64,000 bases of DNA from Prevotella scopos JCM 17725 (GCF_018127785.1 NZ_CP072389.1:558001-622000); one strand, 5' to 3'; numbered from the stretch's first letter, positions 1 to 8,905 are shown. Made by a program: numbers and translations. The notes: generated from the letters alone by a model not told the origin.

Positions 1-582
1 TTAGCAGCCAGTACTAACTATGCTCTTCGTTGGGCAGGTATGCCTGAACGGAGTGTGGAAGAGATACGTATGTTTGTGGGAAATGGTGTTAAATTGCTCA
101 TGGAAAGAGCCATCCCTGATGGAATAAATAATCCTAAGTTTGAAGAAACATATGCCAAATTCCGTGAACATTATATGGAACATAACCTTGATACAACCCG
201 TCCATACGATGGTATTCCAGAGTTATTACGTGAATTAAAAGGTCGTGGCAAGAAACTGGCTATTGTAAGTAACAAGTTCTATGCTGCTACACAAGAACTT
301 GCAAAATATTTCTTTCCAGATACCATTGAAATAGCTATCGGCGAACGCGACAATATCAGAAAGAAACCTGCACCTGATACCGTGCTTGAAGCGCTTAAGC
401 AATTGAATGCTTCTAAGGCTGGTGCTGTATATATTGGTGATAGTGATGTTGACATAATGACGGCCAAAAACTGCGAACTACCATGTATCAGTGTGCTTTG
501 GGGATTTCGTGATAAAGAATTCTTGATAAAACATGGTGGTAAGATATTTGTTGATAAGCCTTCCGAAATTCTGAGTGATTAG
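1..582 (+). CDS. gph: HAD-family phosphatase, phosphoglycolate phosphatase-like (5' truncated)
   Basis: Open from base 1 in frame 1, so the start and the first HAD motif (DxDxT) lie outside the window; about 193 codons are visible. Motifs seen are the SNK serine of motif II (LAIVSNK), the conserved lysine region KKPAPDT (motif III), and the metal-binding GDSDVD (motif IV), in an order typical of the Gph/PGMB subfamily, with the helical cap (VGNGVKLLMERA) before them. Known family role: dephosphorylation of 2-phosphoglycolate or similar small phosphoesters in the cytoplasm. Exact substrate cannot be told from sequence. It is followed 18 bases later by a strong terminator, so it ends a transcription unit. 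Confidence 0.88.
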   Translation, partial: LAASTNYALRWAGMPERSVEEIRMFVGNGVKLLMERAIPDGINNPKFEETYAKFREHYMEHNLDTTRPYDGIPELLRELKGRGKKLAIVSNKFYAATQELAKYFFPDTIEIAIGERDNIRKKPAPDTVLEALKQLNASKAGAVYIGDSDVDIMTAKNCELPCISVLWGFRDKEFLIKHGGKIFVDKPSEILSD

Positions 583-600
583 ACATTGGAATATTCTTCT

Positions 601-649
601 TTGCCATCTATAAGATTGTTAGGTCTTCATAGATGGCAATTTTCTTTTT
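601..649 (+). terminator. Intrinsic terminator of the gph-like gene
   Basis: Perfect 11-bp stem TTGCCATCTAT / ATAGATGGCAA (601-611 with 629-639) followed by a T-rich run to about 649, just after the stop at 582. Confidence 0.9.
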
Positions 650-1002
650 CTCTGTATATTAAAAGGTCGTGAGATAATAGTACTTTTTAAGTCTATTTAT
701 CATAACTACCATTATACTAAAAGTTATAAACACAATAATTGTTCGGATTTAAGCTATACGATGTTTGTAGTAACAAAAGGTGGTATGAGAAATTTAAGCT
801 TAACATGGTCTTTACAATTATAATACTTTATATATGTAAATCAAAGAATACTTCCCCTTTCTTATTAACGTTGGATGATACAGCAAGTGTTTTGAAATAA
901 CTTTACATAATTCTAGATAAAAGACGATAAAAACAGCCTAAAACTTCGTAAAAAACCGGATTTGTAACCAACAGGAAATCAGGTGATTATATAGATAGTT
1001 CT
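650..1002. other. AT-rich intergenic stretch, no gene seen
   Basis: Only short, non-conserved reading frames and no recognisable RNA. It precedes the family II array. A weak resemblance to the family III right arm (ACAGCAA near 880) is too poor to call. Confidence 0.5.
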
Positions 1003-1090
1003 AAAGGGGCCTTAGTAAGGGGCTCAAAGGGCCTTAGTAAGACCTTAAAAGGGCATCTTTTACAAGCCGATTGGGCGTCTTCTTGAAGCT
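1003..1090 (+). repeat. Family II array, four 22-bp units (copy 1)
   Basis: Four consecutive 22-bp units at 1003-1024, 1025-1046, 1047-1068 and 1069-1090. Each has GGGC at unit positions 5-8. The first two share GGGCCTTAGTAAG, whose core CCTTAGTAAGG is an 11-bp palindrome. The same four-unit architecture occurs inverted at 16671-16758. No coding potential. Function unknown. Confidence 0.8.
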
Positions 1091-1291
1091 CATAGAGCAT
1101 ATACTAATTTTATGATGTGTAAAAATACTTTACATTGACAATAGTAAAAACGAAAAAAGATTATTATTAGTAATAACAAAATTGATTAGTAACGAATAAA
1201 TAATGAGATTTTTATTAGCGTTATCTGATTATTGTTTTACTCAAATCATGCCACCGCGTAATGCGTATAAAGTATTCTATGCAATTAAAGA

Positions 1292-1572
1292 GGCTCTATA
1301 ATGAATCGTGTGGGTAATTCGTCATAGAGCCTAAAATATTGTCAGAAAGTATAGCCTCCAACTAAACACAACTCCAAATTGACCTTCGTTTTAATACGTT
1401 TAACTCACATTAAATTCCTACCCTTCCATATACAGCAATGGTATTAATCCTCCGCACATGTGGTGCATACCATCCGCACCATTGGTGCTAAGCATCCGCA
1501 CCACATGTGCTAAGCGTCCGCACCAAACCGGTGGAATATCAATACACAACCCACACGATTCGTTATAGAACC
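1292..1572. mobile_element. MITE-like element, family I, copy A (281 bp) with 8-bp target duplication
   Basis: Ends are inverted repeats of about 24 bp: left GGCTCTATAATGAATCGTGT, right (reverse complement) GGTTCTATAACGAATCGTGT. It is flanked by the perfect direct repeat ATTAAAGA (1284-1291 and 1573-1580). The left end also contains its own inverted copy (bases 1292-1331). No transposase. The right half carries five 22-bp units. GG-starting ends plus 8-bp duplications are known traits of the ISL3 family, so trans-mobilisation by such a transposase is inferred. It sits between the 3' ends of gph and rlmH. Confidence 0.85.
1427..1536 (-). repeat. Family I 22-bp unit array inside MITE copy A
   Basis: Five 22-bp units at 1427-1448, 1449-1470, 1471-1492, 1493-1514 and 1515-1536. 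Units 2-4 show a dyad of CCGCAC/GCAC and GTGC around 5 variable bases (for example GCACCATTGGTGC, GCACCACATGTGC); units 1 and 5 are diverged. Labelled minus because the GTGCGG-side motif reads on the other strand. Confidence 0.85.
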
Positions 1573-1616
1573 ATTAAAGATTACTGAAACGATGAACAGA
1601 AATTTAAATGGTAAAG

Positions 1617-2087
1617 TTATTCATGATGATATGGTTCACCTTTTATAATTGTACAAGCACGATAAAGTTGTTCTGTAAAGATAAGTCTAACCATCTGATG
1701 AGAAAATGTCATACGTGACAATGAAATCTTTTCATTGGCTCTAGCATATACATTTGATGAGAAACCATATGGTCCCCCAATGACAAAAACAAGTCGTCGA
1801 GATGTATTTTGTTTTTGTTTCATCCAATTAGCATATTCTATTGAACGAAATTCTGAACCATGTTCATCCAACAACACAACCGTATCTGAAGGCTGTATTT
1901 CTTTCAAAATCAGTTCACCTTCTTTTTGTTTCTGTTGTTCTTCTGAAAGACTTTTCGTATTTTTTAATTCTGGAATTGTCGTAATACTAAAAGGCATGTA
2001 ATGCTCGATACGGCTGACGTAATCATCTATACCAACCTTAAAAATCTTATTCTGCGTTTTCCCAACAAGGATAAGAATAGTCTTCAT
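1617..2087 (-). CDS. rlmH: 23S rRNA (pseudouridine1915-N3)-methyltransferase RlmH
   Basis: 156 aa, the normal RlmH length. It methylates pseudouridine 1915 in helix 69 of 23S rRNA on assembled ribosomes, using SAM. The SPOUT alpha/beta-knot signature is visible: LLDEHGSEFRS mid-protein, FVIGGPYGFS around residues 102-111, and the C-terminal QMVRLIFTEQLYRA...KGEPYHHE that closes the knot and SAM pocket. Last gene of a leftward operon: its ATG follows the maf stop by 1 bp. The family I MITE is inserted 37-44 bp beyond the stop. Confidence 0.97.
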   Translation of the reverse strand: MKTILILVGKTQNKIFKVGIDDYVSRIEHYMPFSITTIPELKNTKSLSEEQQKQKEGELILKEIQPSDTVVLLDEHGSEFRSIEYANWMKQKQNTSRRLVFVIGGPYGFSSNVYARANEKISLSRMTFSHQMVRLIFTEQLYRACTIIKGEPYHHE

Positions 2088-2088
2088 A

Positions 2089-2652
2089 TTATAATTTCTT
2101 TATCTCTTCCCACAATCTTTGAACAGGCAATCCCATGACATTAAAGTAGCTTCCATTGATAGATGTTACGCCAACATAACCAATCCATTCTTGAATACCA
2201 TAGGAACCAGCTTTATCAAAAGGTTTGTAATGTTCAATGTAATAGTCGATTTCATCATCAGAAAGCTGCTTGAACGTCACATCAGTTGTGACAGAAAAAG
2301 AACGCTCTTTATTTATAGTCAACAAGCAAACACCCGTTGTTACCTGATGTATCCTCCCACTTATAAGCCTAAGCATACGACGTGCATCGTCAATATCTTT
2401 TGGTTTTCCAAGCACCTCATCGCCAACAATCACCACTGTATCAGCCGTAATGACAAGGTCGTCCTCCCCTATCAACGCACGATAGGGAGCTGCCTTTTTA
2501 CACGCGATGAAGCCAGCTACCTCATTGACAGACAGGTTCTTAGGGTAAGACTCATCAATGTTAGGCAATACCTTTACCTCAAAATCTAAGCCCAAGCCTG
2601 CTAAAAGTTCACGTCTTCGTGGTGAATTACTTGCAAGTATAATATGTTTCAT
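2089..2652 (-). CDS. maf: Maf family nucleoside triphosphate pyrophosphatase
   Basis: 187 aa. Maf proteins hydrolyse non-canonical or dTTP/UTP nucleotides to monophosphates as cytoplasmic house-cleaning enzymes. The N-terminal signature ASNSPRRRELL is at residues 7-17, the catalytic/metal segment TADTVV around 69-74, with GKPKD after it. The segment IDESYP after the signature fits the YhdE-like (dTTP/UTP) subgroup rather than YceF; this is inference. Cotranscribed with kdsC upstream (11-bp gap) and rlmH downstream (1-bp gap). Confidence 0.95.
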   Translation of the reverse strand: MKHIILASNSPRRRELLAGLGLDFEVKVLPNIDESYPKNLSVNEVAGFIACKKAAPYRALIGEDDLVITADTVVIVGDEVLGKPKDIDDARRMLRLISGRIHQVTTGVCLLTINKERSFSVTTDVTFKQLSDDEIDYYIEHYKPFDKAGSYGIQEWIGYVGVTSINGSYFNVMGLPVQRLWEEIKKL

Positions 2653-2663
2653 TATATAAAATT

Positions 2664-3182
2664 TTACCAGCCAAAGGCCTTCTCATTCAACACCCATTTC
2701 CCTTGCGCCTTCATCACCTGCTCTAGAATATCACGTGCAACACCATGTCCACCCTTACAATCACTGATATAAGTTGATATTTCTTTGATTTCAACACAAG
2801 CATCTTTAGGACAACAAGGACAGCCAGCACGTTTCATCACTTCATAATCAGGAATGTCATCACCTACATAGATAATTTCGTCCTCCTTCAAATCGTATTT
2901 CTGAAGGAACTCCTCCCAGGTGCGCTTCTTCATTGAACAGCTGATGTAAACATCCTTAACACCGAGATATTCGTAGCGTGAACGAATATTCTCATTATGT
3001 CCACCAGTCATAATAGCAAGCTGTAAACCATGTTTAACAGCTAACTGGATAGCATAACCATCTTTGATATTAATCGTACGAAGTGGATCGCCCTTTTCAT
3101 CCATCTGAATGGTTGAAGCAGACAGTACACCATCAACATCAAAAACAATAGCCTTTATCTTTTTTAAATCGTAGTTTATCAT
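2664..3182 (-). CDS. kdsC: 3-deoxy-D-manno-octulosonate 8-phosphate phosphatase
   Basis: 172 aa, typical capless class C0 HAD phosphatase that works as a tetramer. It removes phosphate from KDO-8-P to give KDO for lipid A core synthesis. Motifs: FDVDGVLS at residues 14-21 (nucleophile Asp), TGG near 59-61, and GDDIPD around 107-112. Its product is the substrate of KdsB, encoded divergently 1 kb away, so both late KDO steps are clustered. A 90-bp gap separates it from the upstream DUF2520 gene. Confidence 0.95.
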   Translation of the reverse strand: MINYDLKKIKAIVFDVDGVLSASTIQMDEKGDPLRTINIKDGYAIQLAVKHGLQLAIMTGGHNENIRSRYEYLGVKDVYISCSMKKRTWEEFLQKYDLKEDEIIYVGDDIPDYEVMKRAGCPCCPKDACVEIKEISTYISDCKGGHGVARDILEQVMKAQGKWVLNEKAFGW

Positions 3183-3272
3183 AAATATGAACTTCTAATA
3201 AAGAATGTAAACTCTTTTATATTAACTTATTACAATGTTTTGTTTGAGCGTATAGTCAGATTATTTATCTTT

Positions 3273-4055
3273 TTAATCAAGGGTCTCAATGTGTGGGTTA
3301 ATACCCTTAGAAAGCATTTGATAAAGCCCCTGTAAATCTTCCCTATCCTCCATCAACTTCAATTGTTGATTCATCACGTTTCTATCGCCACGTACTGCTG
3401 GCCCAGTCTGTGCTTCTTTGGGACTAATCTTGTGAATCTTATCGGTTGTCTCATCAATCAGTGGCAACATAACATCAAATGGAATTCCATGCTGAGTAAG
3501 TAGATCAGATGCCACGGAATAACAGTAATTTGTGAAATTACAAGCCCAAACAGCAGATAAATGCAGATATTTTCTTTCAGCTGAAGACAGCGTTATCACA
3601 CGCTTAGAGATTTTATAGGCAAGACGTCTAATTGCATCTTCAGTCTCTATTGAGTTACTTTCGATAAACACGGGTATGTTTTCAAAATTCACATCTTTCG
3701 TTTTAGAAAAGGTCTGCATTGGATAAAACACGCCGTAATGTTTTGTCTTTCCTTCGAAACAACTCATTGGCATAGAGCCTGCTGTATGGAGGAAAAGTTT
3801 ATCTCCCCTACCCTTACAAACTTCAGATATTAATTCACAAAGAACACTATCCTTCACAGAGAAGATATAAATATCAGCCTCATCATGAAGTTTAGCGATA
3901 TCAGTTAACCATTCCGTATCAAGTAGTTCGCCCAATGATTTTGCCGATGCTTCAGTACGGCTATATACCTGACTGATAATAACACCAACCTTCTTAAGCG
4001 ACTTGCCTAACTGTGTAGCGAGATTACCAGCCCCAATCAATGTAACTTTCATCAT
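3273..4055 (-). CDS. Rossmann-fold DUF2520 protein (ProC-like)
   Basis: About 260 aa if it starts at 4055 (ATG ATG pair at 4055/4052). An upstream ATG at 4100 would put 15 unlikely residues before the dinucleotide-binding strand. The N-terminus has a clear NAD(P)-binding motif LIGAGNLATQLG. The C-terminal half is the all-helical DUF2520 domain with the conserved RGD...N segment (RGDRNVMNQQ). Family members look like pyrroline-5-carboxylate reductase or prephenate dehydrogenase, but the substrate is not known to me. First gene of the leftward operon leading to kdsC-maf-rlmH; head-to-head with kdsB. Confidence 0.88.
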   Translation of the reverse strand: MMKVTLIGAGNLATQLGKSLKKVGVIISQVYSRTEASAKSLGELLDTEWLTDIAKLHDEADIYIFSVKDSVLCELISEVCKGRGDKLFLHTAGSMPMSCFEGKTKHYGVFYPMQTFSKTKDVNFENIPVFIESNSIETEDAIRRLAYKISKRVITLSSAERKYLHLSAVWACNFTNYCYSVASDLLTQHGIPFDVMLPLIDETTDKIHKISPKEAQTGPAVRGDRNVMNQQLKLMEDREDLQGLYQMLSKGINPHIETLD

Positions 4056-4122
4056 GCCAACAAATTTAATACTTTTAAAGGAAATATGTCCTGAACTCAT
4101 CGCCTTTTTAATAAAGATTTAC

Positions 4123-4130
4123 TACTTTTG
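4123..4130 (+). promoter_or_regulatory. Bacteroidota -7 element for kdsB
   Basis: TACTTTTG matches TAnnTTTG, about 59 bases before the kdsB ATG. The upstream -33 element is not obvious. Confidence 0.6.
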
Positions 4131-4188
4131 CGCCAACAGATGCACTCAGTCTATTGAAAGTAACTTTATTAAACAGATAAACAAACTT

Positions 4189-4935
4189 ATGAAATTTATT
4201 GGAATCATCCCCGCTCGCTATAGTTCTTCACGCTTCCCAGGTAAGCCTTTAGCATTACTTGGAGGAAAAGCCGTAATAGAACATGTTTACAGACAAGTAC
4301 GTGGTGCAATGGAAGATGTTTTTGTTGCCACAGATGATCAGCGTATCTACTATGCAGTAGAAGCATTCGGGGGTAAGGCTGTGATGACGCGAAGTGATCA
4401 TAAAAGTGGTACTGACAGAATATGTGAGGCTCTTGACAAGATTGGAGGTGACTATGATGTTGTGATCAACATACAAGGTGATGAGCCTTTCATACAAAAA
4501 AGTCAACTTCAGACAGTTATGCAATGTTTCGATGATCCTCGCACACAGATTGCAACACTGGGTAAACCTTTTGAATCGATGCAAGCGGTAGAGAATCCTA
4601 ATTCGCCTAAAATAGTGCTCGACAAGGATGGCTACGCACTTTATTTCTCTCGTTCGGTTATCCCTTATGTTCGTGGTAAGGAAAGCAATGAATGGCATAC
4701 ACATTTCCCTTTCTTAAAGCACATCGGACTTTATGCTTATCGTACAGAAGTTCTTCGTGAGGTAAGTCATCTTCCACAATCCCCACTTGAATTGGCTGAA
4801 AGTCTTGAACAGCTCCGTTGGTTACAGAATGGATATAAGATAAAAGTAGGTCTGACGGATGTTGAAACAATCGGTATTGACACGCCAGAAGATCTTCAAC
4901 GCGCTGAAGTAAAGTTATCCCACTTGCAAGGATAA
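4189..4935 (+). CDS. kdsB: 3-deoxy-manno-octulosonate cytidylyltransferase (CMP-KDO synthetase)
   Basis: 248 aa. It activates KDO with CTP to give CMP-KDO for transfer to lipid A in the cytoplasm. The start at 4189 gives the textbook N-terminus (MKFIGIIPARYSSSRFPGK) with the nucleotide-binding PARxxSxRxPGK motif at residues 8-18; an upstream in-frame ATG adds only non-conserved residues. Other motifs: INIQGDEPF and the C-terminal GIDTPEDL. Divergent from the DUF2520-kdsC operon. The downstream hairpin at 5092-5158 ends it. Confidence 0.97.
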   Translation: MKFIGIIPARYSSSRFPGKPLALLGGKAVIEHVYRQVRGAMEDVFVATDDQRIYYAVEAFGGKAVMTRSDHKSGTDRICEALDKIGGDYDVVINIQGDEPFIQKSQLQTVMQCFDDPRTQIATLGKPFESMQAVENPNSPKIVLDKDGYALYFSRSVIPYVRGKESNEWHTHFPFLKHIGLYAYRTEVLREVSHLPQSPLELAESLEQLRWLQNGYKIKVGLTDVETIGIDTPEDLQRAEVKLSHLQG

Positions 4936-5089
4936 ACATTAAGAGCATAAATGATATACACAAGATTAAAGCCAAATACATGTATTCAATAATTTCGATT
5001 GAATGCTACCGGCATTTTTATGTGTGCTTCCAAGATGGTATTTACACATTAAACCGACTTGTCTAAAGTTTTGGTTTTAATCTTCGAAC

Positions 5090-5160
5090 ATAAAAAAAAA
5101 GGTTCTCCCGTTAATACTATATACTCTAGAGCATATATATAATTAACGGAAGAACCTTTC
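5090..5160. terminator. Bidirectional terminator between kdsB and htpG
   Basis: Long inverted repeat AAAGGTTCTcCCGTTAAT / ATTAACGGaAGAACCTTT around an AT-rich loop, with an A-run to the left (a U-run for the leftward htpG transcript) and T-rich sequence to the right (for kdsB). Confidence 0.85.
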
Positions 5161-5216
5161 TTTATAAGATTTGTCTATGAGTAGGAACCCTACTCATAAA
5201 CAAATATACTTAGCCT

Positions 5217-7271
5217 TTATTTTATCAAGCTGATAGAACGCTTAAGGAATTTGTCAAGTGCAGCTCCCTGAAGCATACCATTTTGCAGTAATGCCAAGTC
5301 AATGAGCTGATGAACGATGTCATTACCCTTAGCGTATTCTGCAACAATAGCCTTCTTCTTATTCTGAAGTTCAGAAACAGTCTTCTGCGTGTTCTGCATA
5401 TCGTCTTTCTCCTCCTGCGTCAGTTCCTCAGCCTTCTTCTTGTCCTGGGCCTGATGCAAAGCAGCAAGACGAGCCTCTTGCCCCTTAAGTTCGCTAGCTA
5501 CTGGCTTCAACTCCTCGGCTGTATTAGCAGTGACATCATCTAGTACCTTCTTAACTAATGGGTGGTCAGCATTAAGAACGAGATTATATGAATCAGGTAA
5601 CTGTCCATAGAACCCCATACCCTGCTGATACTGACTCATCTCCTTCATACGACGCATATACTCGTTCTGTGTTACAAGAACAGGCTGGAAAGCCTCTCCG
5701 AGTGACTGCACATCAATCGTGAAGTCTGCTTTTTCAATATGAGGAATCTGTGAACGGAAAGCCTCTGACAAATTGTCAGTCTCATCAGATGTCAATTTAT
5801 TTTTAGGAGTATCCTCCTTCTGAATAATACGATCAACGATATCAGAGTCAACACGTACATAGCGTGTTTTCTCCTGCTTCTGTTCAAGCATTGAAAGCAA
5901 TGGCACATCCAACTGTCCACTTGCGTCAATAACACTATAACCCTTCTGCTTTGCTGCCTCAATATAGCTATATTGTTCCTCTTTGTTATTCGTATAAAGA
6001 TTAACGAGGAAGCCATCCTTGTCAGTCTGGTTGTCCTTTACGAGTGTCTTATACTCCTCAAAGGTAAAGTACTTTCCATCAGTATCCTTGAAAAGAGCGA
6101 AGTCTTTTGCACGCTCATAGAAATCAGAATCTGAGAGCATTCCATAATTAATGAAAAGCTTCAAGTCGTCCCACTTCTCTTCAAACTCTTTACGATTTTC
6201 CTTAAAGATACTTTGCAGACGATCAGCTACCTTCTTAGAAATATAGGTTGATATCTTCTTCACGTTAGAATCACTCTGCAAGTAACTACGGCTCACGTTC
6301 AGAGGAATATCTGGAGAGTCTATGACACCATGAAGCAAAGTAAGGAACTCTGGTACAATCCCCTCAACCTGATCGGTCACGAATACCTGGTTGCAATAGA
6401 GTTGAATCTTATTACGCTGTAGTTCGATGTTGTTCTTCACACGTGGGAAATAGAGAATACCCGTGAGGTTGAATGGATAATCAACATTTAGATGAATCCA
6501 GAATAATGGTTCCTCATTCATTGGGAAGAGTGTACGATAGAAGCTCTTGTAATCCTCACCTTTCAATGTAGATGGTGCCTTAACCCACAATGGATCAATA
6601 CTATTGATTACATTATCTTCATCTGTATCGACCATCTTGCCGTCTTTCCACTCTGTCTTCTTACCAAAGACGATAGGAACAGCCATGAACTTACAATACT
6701 TATTCAGCAGCTCTTCAATCTTTGATTTCTGAAGGAACTCCTTGCAGTCATCATCGATATAAAGAACGATATCACTACCGCGTTTTGTCTTGTCAGTATC
6801 TTCAAGCGTATATTCTGGGCTACCATCACAGCTCCATTTCACGGCCTGGCTACCTTCTTTGTAACTCTTTGTTATAATCTCAACTTTCTTGGCTACCATA
6901 AAGGCAGAATAGAAACCAAGACCGAAGTGACCAATAATAGCTTCAGCTTTGTCTTGATACTTCTCGAGGAAGTCGTTGACACCAGAGAATGCAATCTGGT
7001 TGATATACTTCTCTATCTCCTCAGCAGTCATACCAATACCATGGTCGCTGATAGTCAATGTCCCTGCTTTCTCATCCAAGTTAACACGGACACTTAAATC
7101 GCCTAACTCGCCTTTAAACTCGCCTATTACAGAAAGCGTTTTCAGTTTCTGCGTTGCATCAACTGCGTTTGATACCATTTCACGCAAGAAGATGTCATGA
7201 TCAGAATATAAGAACTTTTTGATAACGGGGAAAATGTTCTCTGTTGTAACCCCAATATTTCCTTTTTGCAT
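5217..7271 (-). CDS. htpG: Molecular chaperone HtpG (bacterial Hsp90)
   Basis: 684 aa, close to the length of Bacteroidota HtpG (E. coli 624). ATP-dependent cytoplasmic chaperone working as a dimer. N-terminal GHKL ATPase motifs are complete: FLREMVSNAVDA (residues about 29-40), SDHGIGM, and GHFGLGFYSAF. Middle domain has NVSRSYLQ with the catalytic-loop arginine. The C-terminal dimerisation domain carries a Lys/Glu-rich helical insertion. Monocistronic, with terminators on both sides. Confidence 0.97.
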   Translation of the reverse strand: MQKGNIGVTTENIFPVIKKFLYSDHDIFLREMVSNAVDATQKLKTLSVIGEFKGELGDLSVRVNLDEKAGTLTISDHGIGMTAEEIEKYINQIAFSGVNDFLEKYQDKAEAIIGHFGLGFYSAFMVAKKVEIITKSYKEGSQAVKWSCDGSPEYTLEDTDKTKRGSDIVLYIDDDCKEFLQKSKIEELLNKYCKFMAVPIVFGKKTEWKDGKMVDTDEDNVINSIDPLWVKAPSTLKGEDYKSFYRTLFPMNEEPLFWIHLNVDYPFNLTGILYFPRVKNNIELQRNKIQLYCNQVFVTDQVEGIVPEFLTLLHGVIDSPDIPLNVSRSYLQSDSNVKKISTYISKKVADRLQSIFKENRKEFEEKWDDLKLFINYGMLSDSDFYERAKDFALFKDTDGKYFTFEEYKTLVKDNQTDKDGFLVNLYTNNKEEQYSYIEAAKQKGYSVIDASGQLDVPLLSMLEQKQEKTRYVRVDSDIVDRIIQKEDTPKNKLTSDETDNLSEAFRSQIPHIEKADFTIDVQSLGEAFQPVLVTQNEYMRRMKEMSQYQQGMGFYGQLPDSYNLVLNADHPLVKKVLDDVTANTAEELKPVASELKGQEARLAALHQAQDKKKAEELTQEEKDDMQNTQKTVSELQNKKKAIVAEYAKGNDIVHQLIDLALLQNGMLQGAALDKFLKRSISLIK

Positions 7272-7377
7272 AGCAATATAATTTGTTTATACTTTTATTT
7301 TTGCAGGGTATATAACAAACTCCGTGCCATGATAAGTAAACACAAGTAACTTTTCAACTACGAAGTAATAGAATTAA

Positions 7378-7414
7378 AAACGCCATCCTATTCAAAAGAA
7401 CAAGATGGCGTTTA
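7378..7414 (-). terminator. Intrinsic terminator of pepD
   Basis: Stem AAACGCCATC / GATGGCGTTT. On the minus strand it is followed by a U-run (complement of AAAAA at 7376-7380). It lies about 20 bases after the pepD stop. Confidence 0.85.
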
Positions 7415-7436
7415 ATTAGCTTATGGATATTGTTTG

Positions 7437-8888
7437 TTACTTGATGTTTTTAAGAATAGCAAGCAGATGATCCCATACCATTTGAACTGTTGGAATGAGA
7501 AGACATTCGTCAGGTGTGTGAACATAACGAAGTGTTGGGCCGAAACTAATCATATCTAAATGTGGATACTTCTCAGAGAAAAGACCGCACTCAAGACCAG
7601 CATGGATACCAAGAACGAGTGGTTCCTTGCCGAAGATCTTCTTATACTCCTCAACTGCTACATGTACTAACTCTGAATTTGGATTCATCTTCCATGCAGG
7701 ATAGCTGTCATCAACAACAATCTCAGCACCAGCCAACTCGAAACATGCACGAACAGTATTGGTCATGTTTTCTAAGTTACTCATTACGTTTGAACGCTGT
7801 GAAGAGACAACTGTTAACTTATTCTCCTCTGTCTGTATGCTTGCAACATTACTTGAAGTTTCAACCATATAAGCCAAGGCTTCATCCTGGCAGTTGGTCA
7901 ATGGACCATTGTCGAGTGCCTGCAAAGCAAGGATAACGTTATGTGAAATCTGTTTTGGCATAACAGGTGCAGCATCTGCACTCTCAAGATTCCATACCAT
8001 AGCTGTGTCAGTAACATGGAACTCGTCTGCAACCTCTGTGCTAAAGATATTCCAATCTGCCTTAACGGTCTCTTTATTAGCTGAAGGAACGGCGAAGAGT
8101 ACCTTACCATCACGTGGGATAGCGTTGTGCATCTTACCTGAATTCCAGTAGCTTAAACGAAGGTCCATCTTTGCCTGTTCAACATAGAGGAAGCGTGCAA
8201 GGAGTTTGATAGCATTGGCACGCTTCTTATTGATGTCATCACCAGAGTGACCACCAACAAGACCCTTCATACTTGCTTCCATAAAGAAATAGCCTTCTGG
8301 TGCATTCTCACGCTCAAAGTTGAATACTGCTGTCGTACTATTACCACCTGCACAACTTACAAAGATTTGACCTTCATCTTCTGAATCGAGGTTGATAAGA
8401 TAGTTTCCTGTCATGAAACCAGCTTCGAGACCGAAAGCACCTGTCAAGCCAGTCTCTTCATCACGTGTAAAGAGGCATTCGATTGGTCCGTGCTCAATGT
8501 CATTAGAATCGAGGATAGCCAACTCATAAGCCATACCGATACCATCATCGGCACCGAGTGTTGTACCCTTTGCATGAAGCCATTCACCATCAATATAGGT
8601 CTGAATAGCATCCTTATTAAAATCAAAATCTATATCAACAAGTTTGTCACATACCATGTCCATGTGACTCTGAAGAACAACCGTTGGCACATTCTCCATG
8701 CCCTTAGTAGCAGGTTTAGAAATTAGGACATTGCCAACCTTATCAACCTTTACATCAAGGTTGCGCTCTTTAGCAAACTCCTGTAAATAACTAATCATCT
8801 GCTCTTCATGCTTAGATGGGCGTGGTATTTGATTGATTTTAGCGAACTGCTCAAAGACACAAGCAGGTTTTAATTCTACATTTGCCAT
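7437..8888 (-). CDS. pepD: Aminoacyl-histidine dipeptidase (M20 family, PepD)
   Basis: 483 aa, the usual PepD length. Zinc-dependent cytosolic dipeptidase that cleaves Xaa-His and other dipeptides. Metal ligands are visible in order: QSHMDMV (His), LGADDGIGM (bridging Asp), DEETGLTG (catalytic Glu then Glu ligand), NLDSEDEG (Asp), and the C-terminal IHAGLECG (His). The GGHSGDDIN segment belongs to the lid domain. In this peptide-using organism it would release histidine for the hut pathway encoded 9 kb away; that link is inference. Confidence 0.95.
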   Translation of the reverse strand: MANVELKPACVFEQFAKINQIPRPSKHEEQMISYLQEFAKERNLDVKVDKVGNVLISKPATKGMENVPTVVLQSHMDMVCDKLVDIDFDFNKDAIQTYIDGEWLHAKGTTLGADDGIGMAYELAILDSNDIEHGPIECLFTRDEETGLTGAFGLEAGFMTGNYLINLDSEDEGQIFVSCAGGNSTTAVFNFERENAPEGYFFMEASMKGLVGGHSGDDINKKRANAIKLLARFLYVEQAKMDLRLSYWNSGKMHNAIPRDGKVLFAVPSANKETVKADWNIFSTEVADEFHVTDTAMVWNLESADAAPVMPKQISHNVILALQALDNGPLTNCQDEALAYMVETSSNVASIQTEENKLTVVSSQRSNVMSNLENMTNTVRACFELAGAEIVVDDSYPAWKMNPNSELVHVAVEEYKKIFGKEPLVLGIHAGLECGLFSEKYPHLDMISFGPTLRYVHTPDECLLIPTVQMVWDHLLAILKNIK

Positions 8889-8905
8889 TTTTAATAATAT
8901 TTTTT

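Noticed and set aside
880..905. Extra family III copy near 0.9 kb
   Set aside because: Only ACAGCAA and GAAATAAC-like pieces match; this is within chance for AT-rich DNA.
1427..1536. CRISPR-like array
   Set aside because: The 22-bp units are contiguous with no unique spacers, the variable part is only 5 bp, and no cas genes are near. The same holds for the other five arrays.
4061..4068. Promoter for the DUF2520-kdsC operon (TAAATTTG on minus)
   Set aside because: It lies six bases before the chosen start codon with no -33 partner; it would need a leaderless mRNA. Left unassigned.
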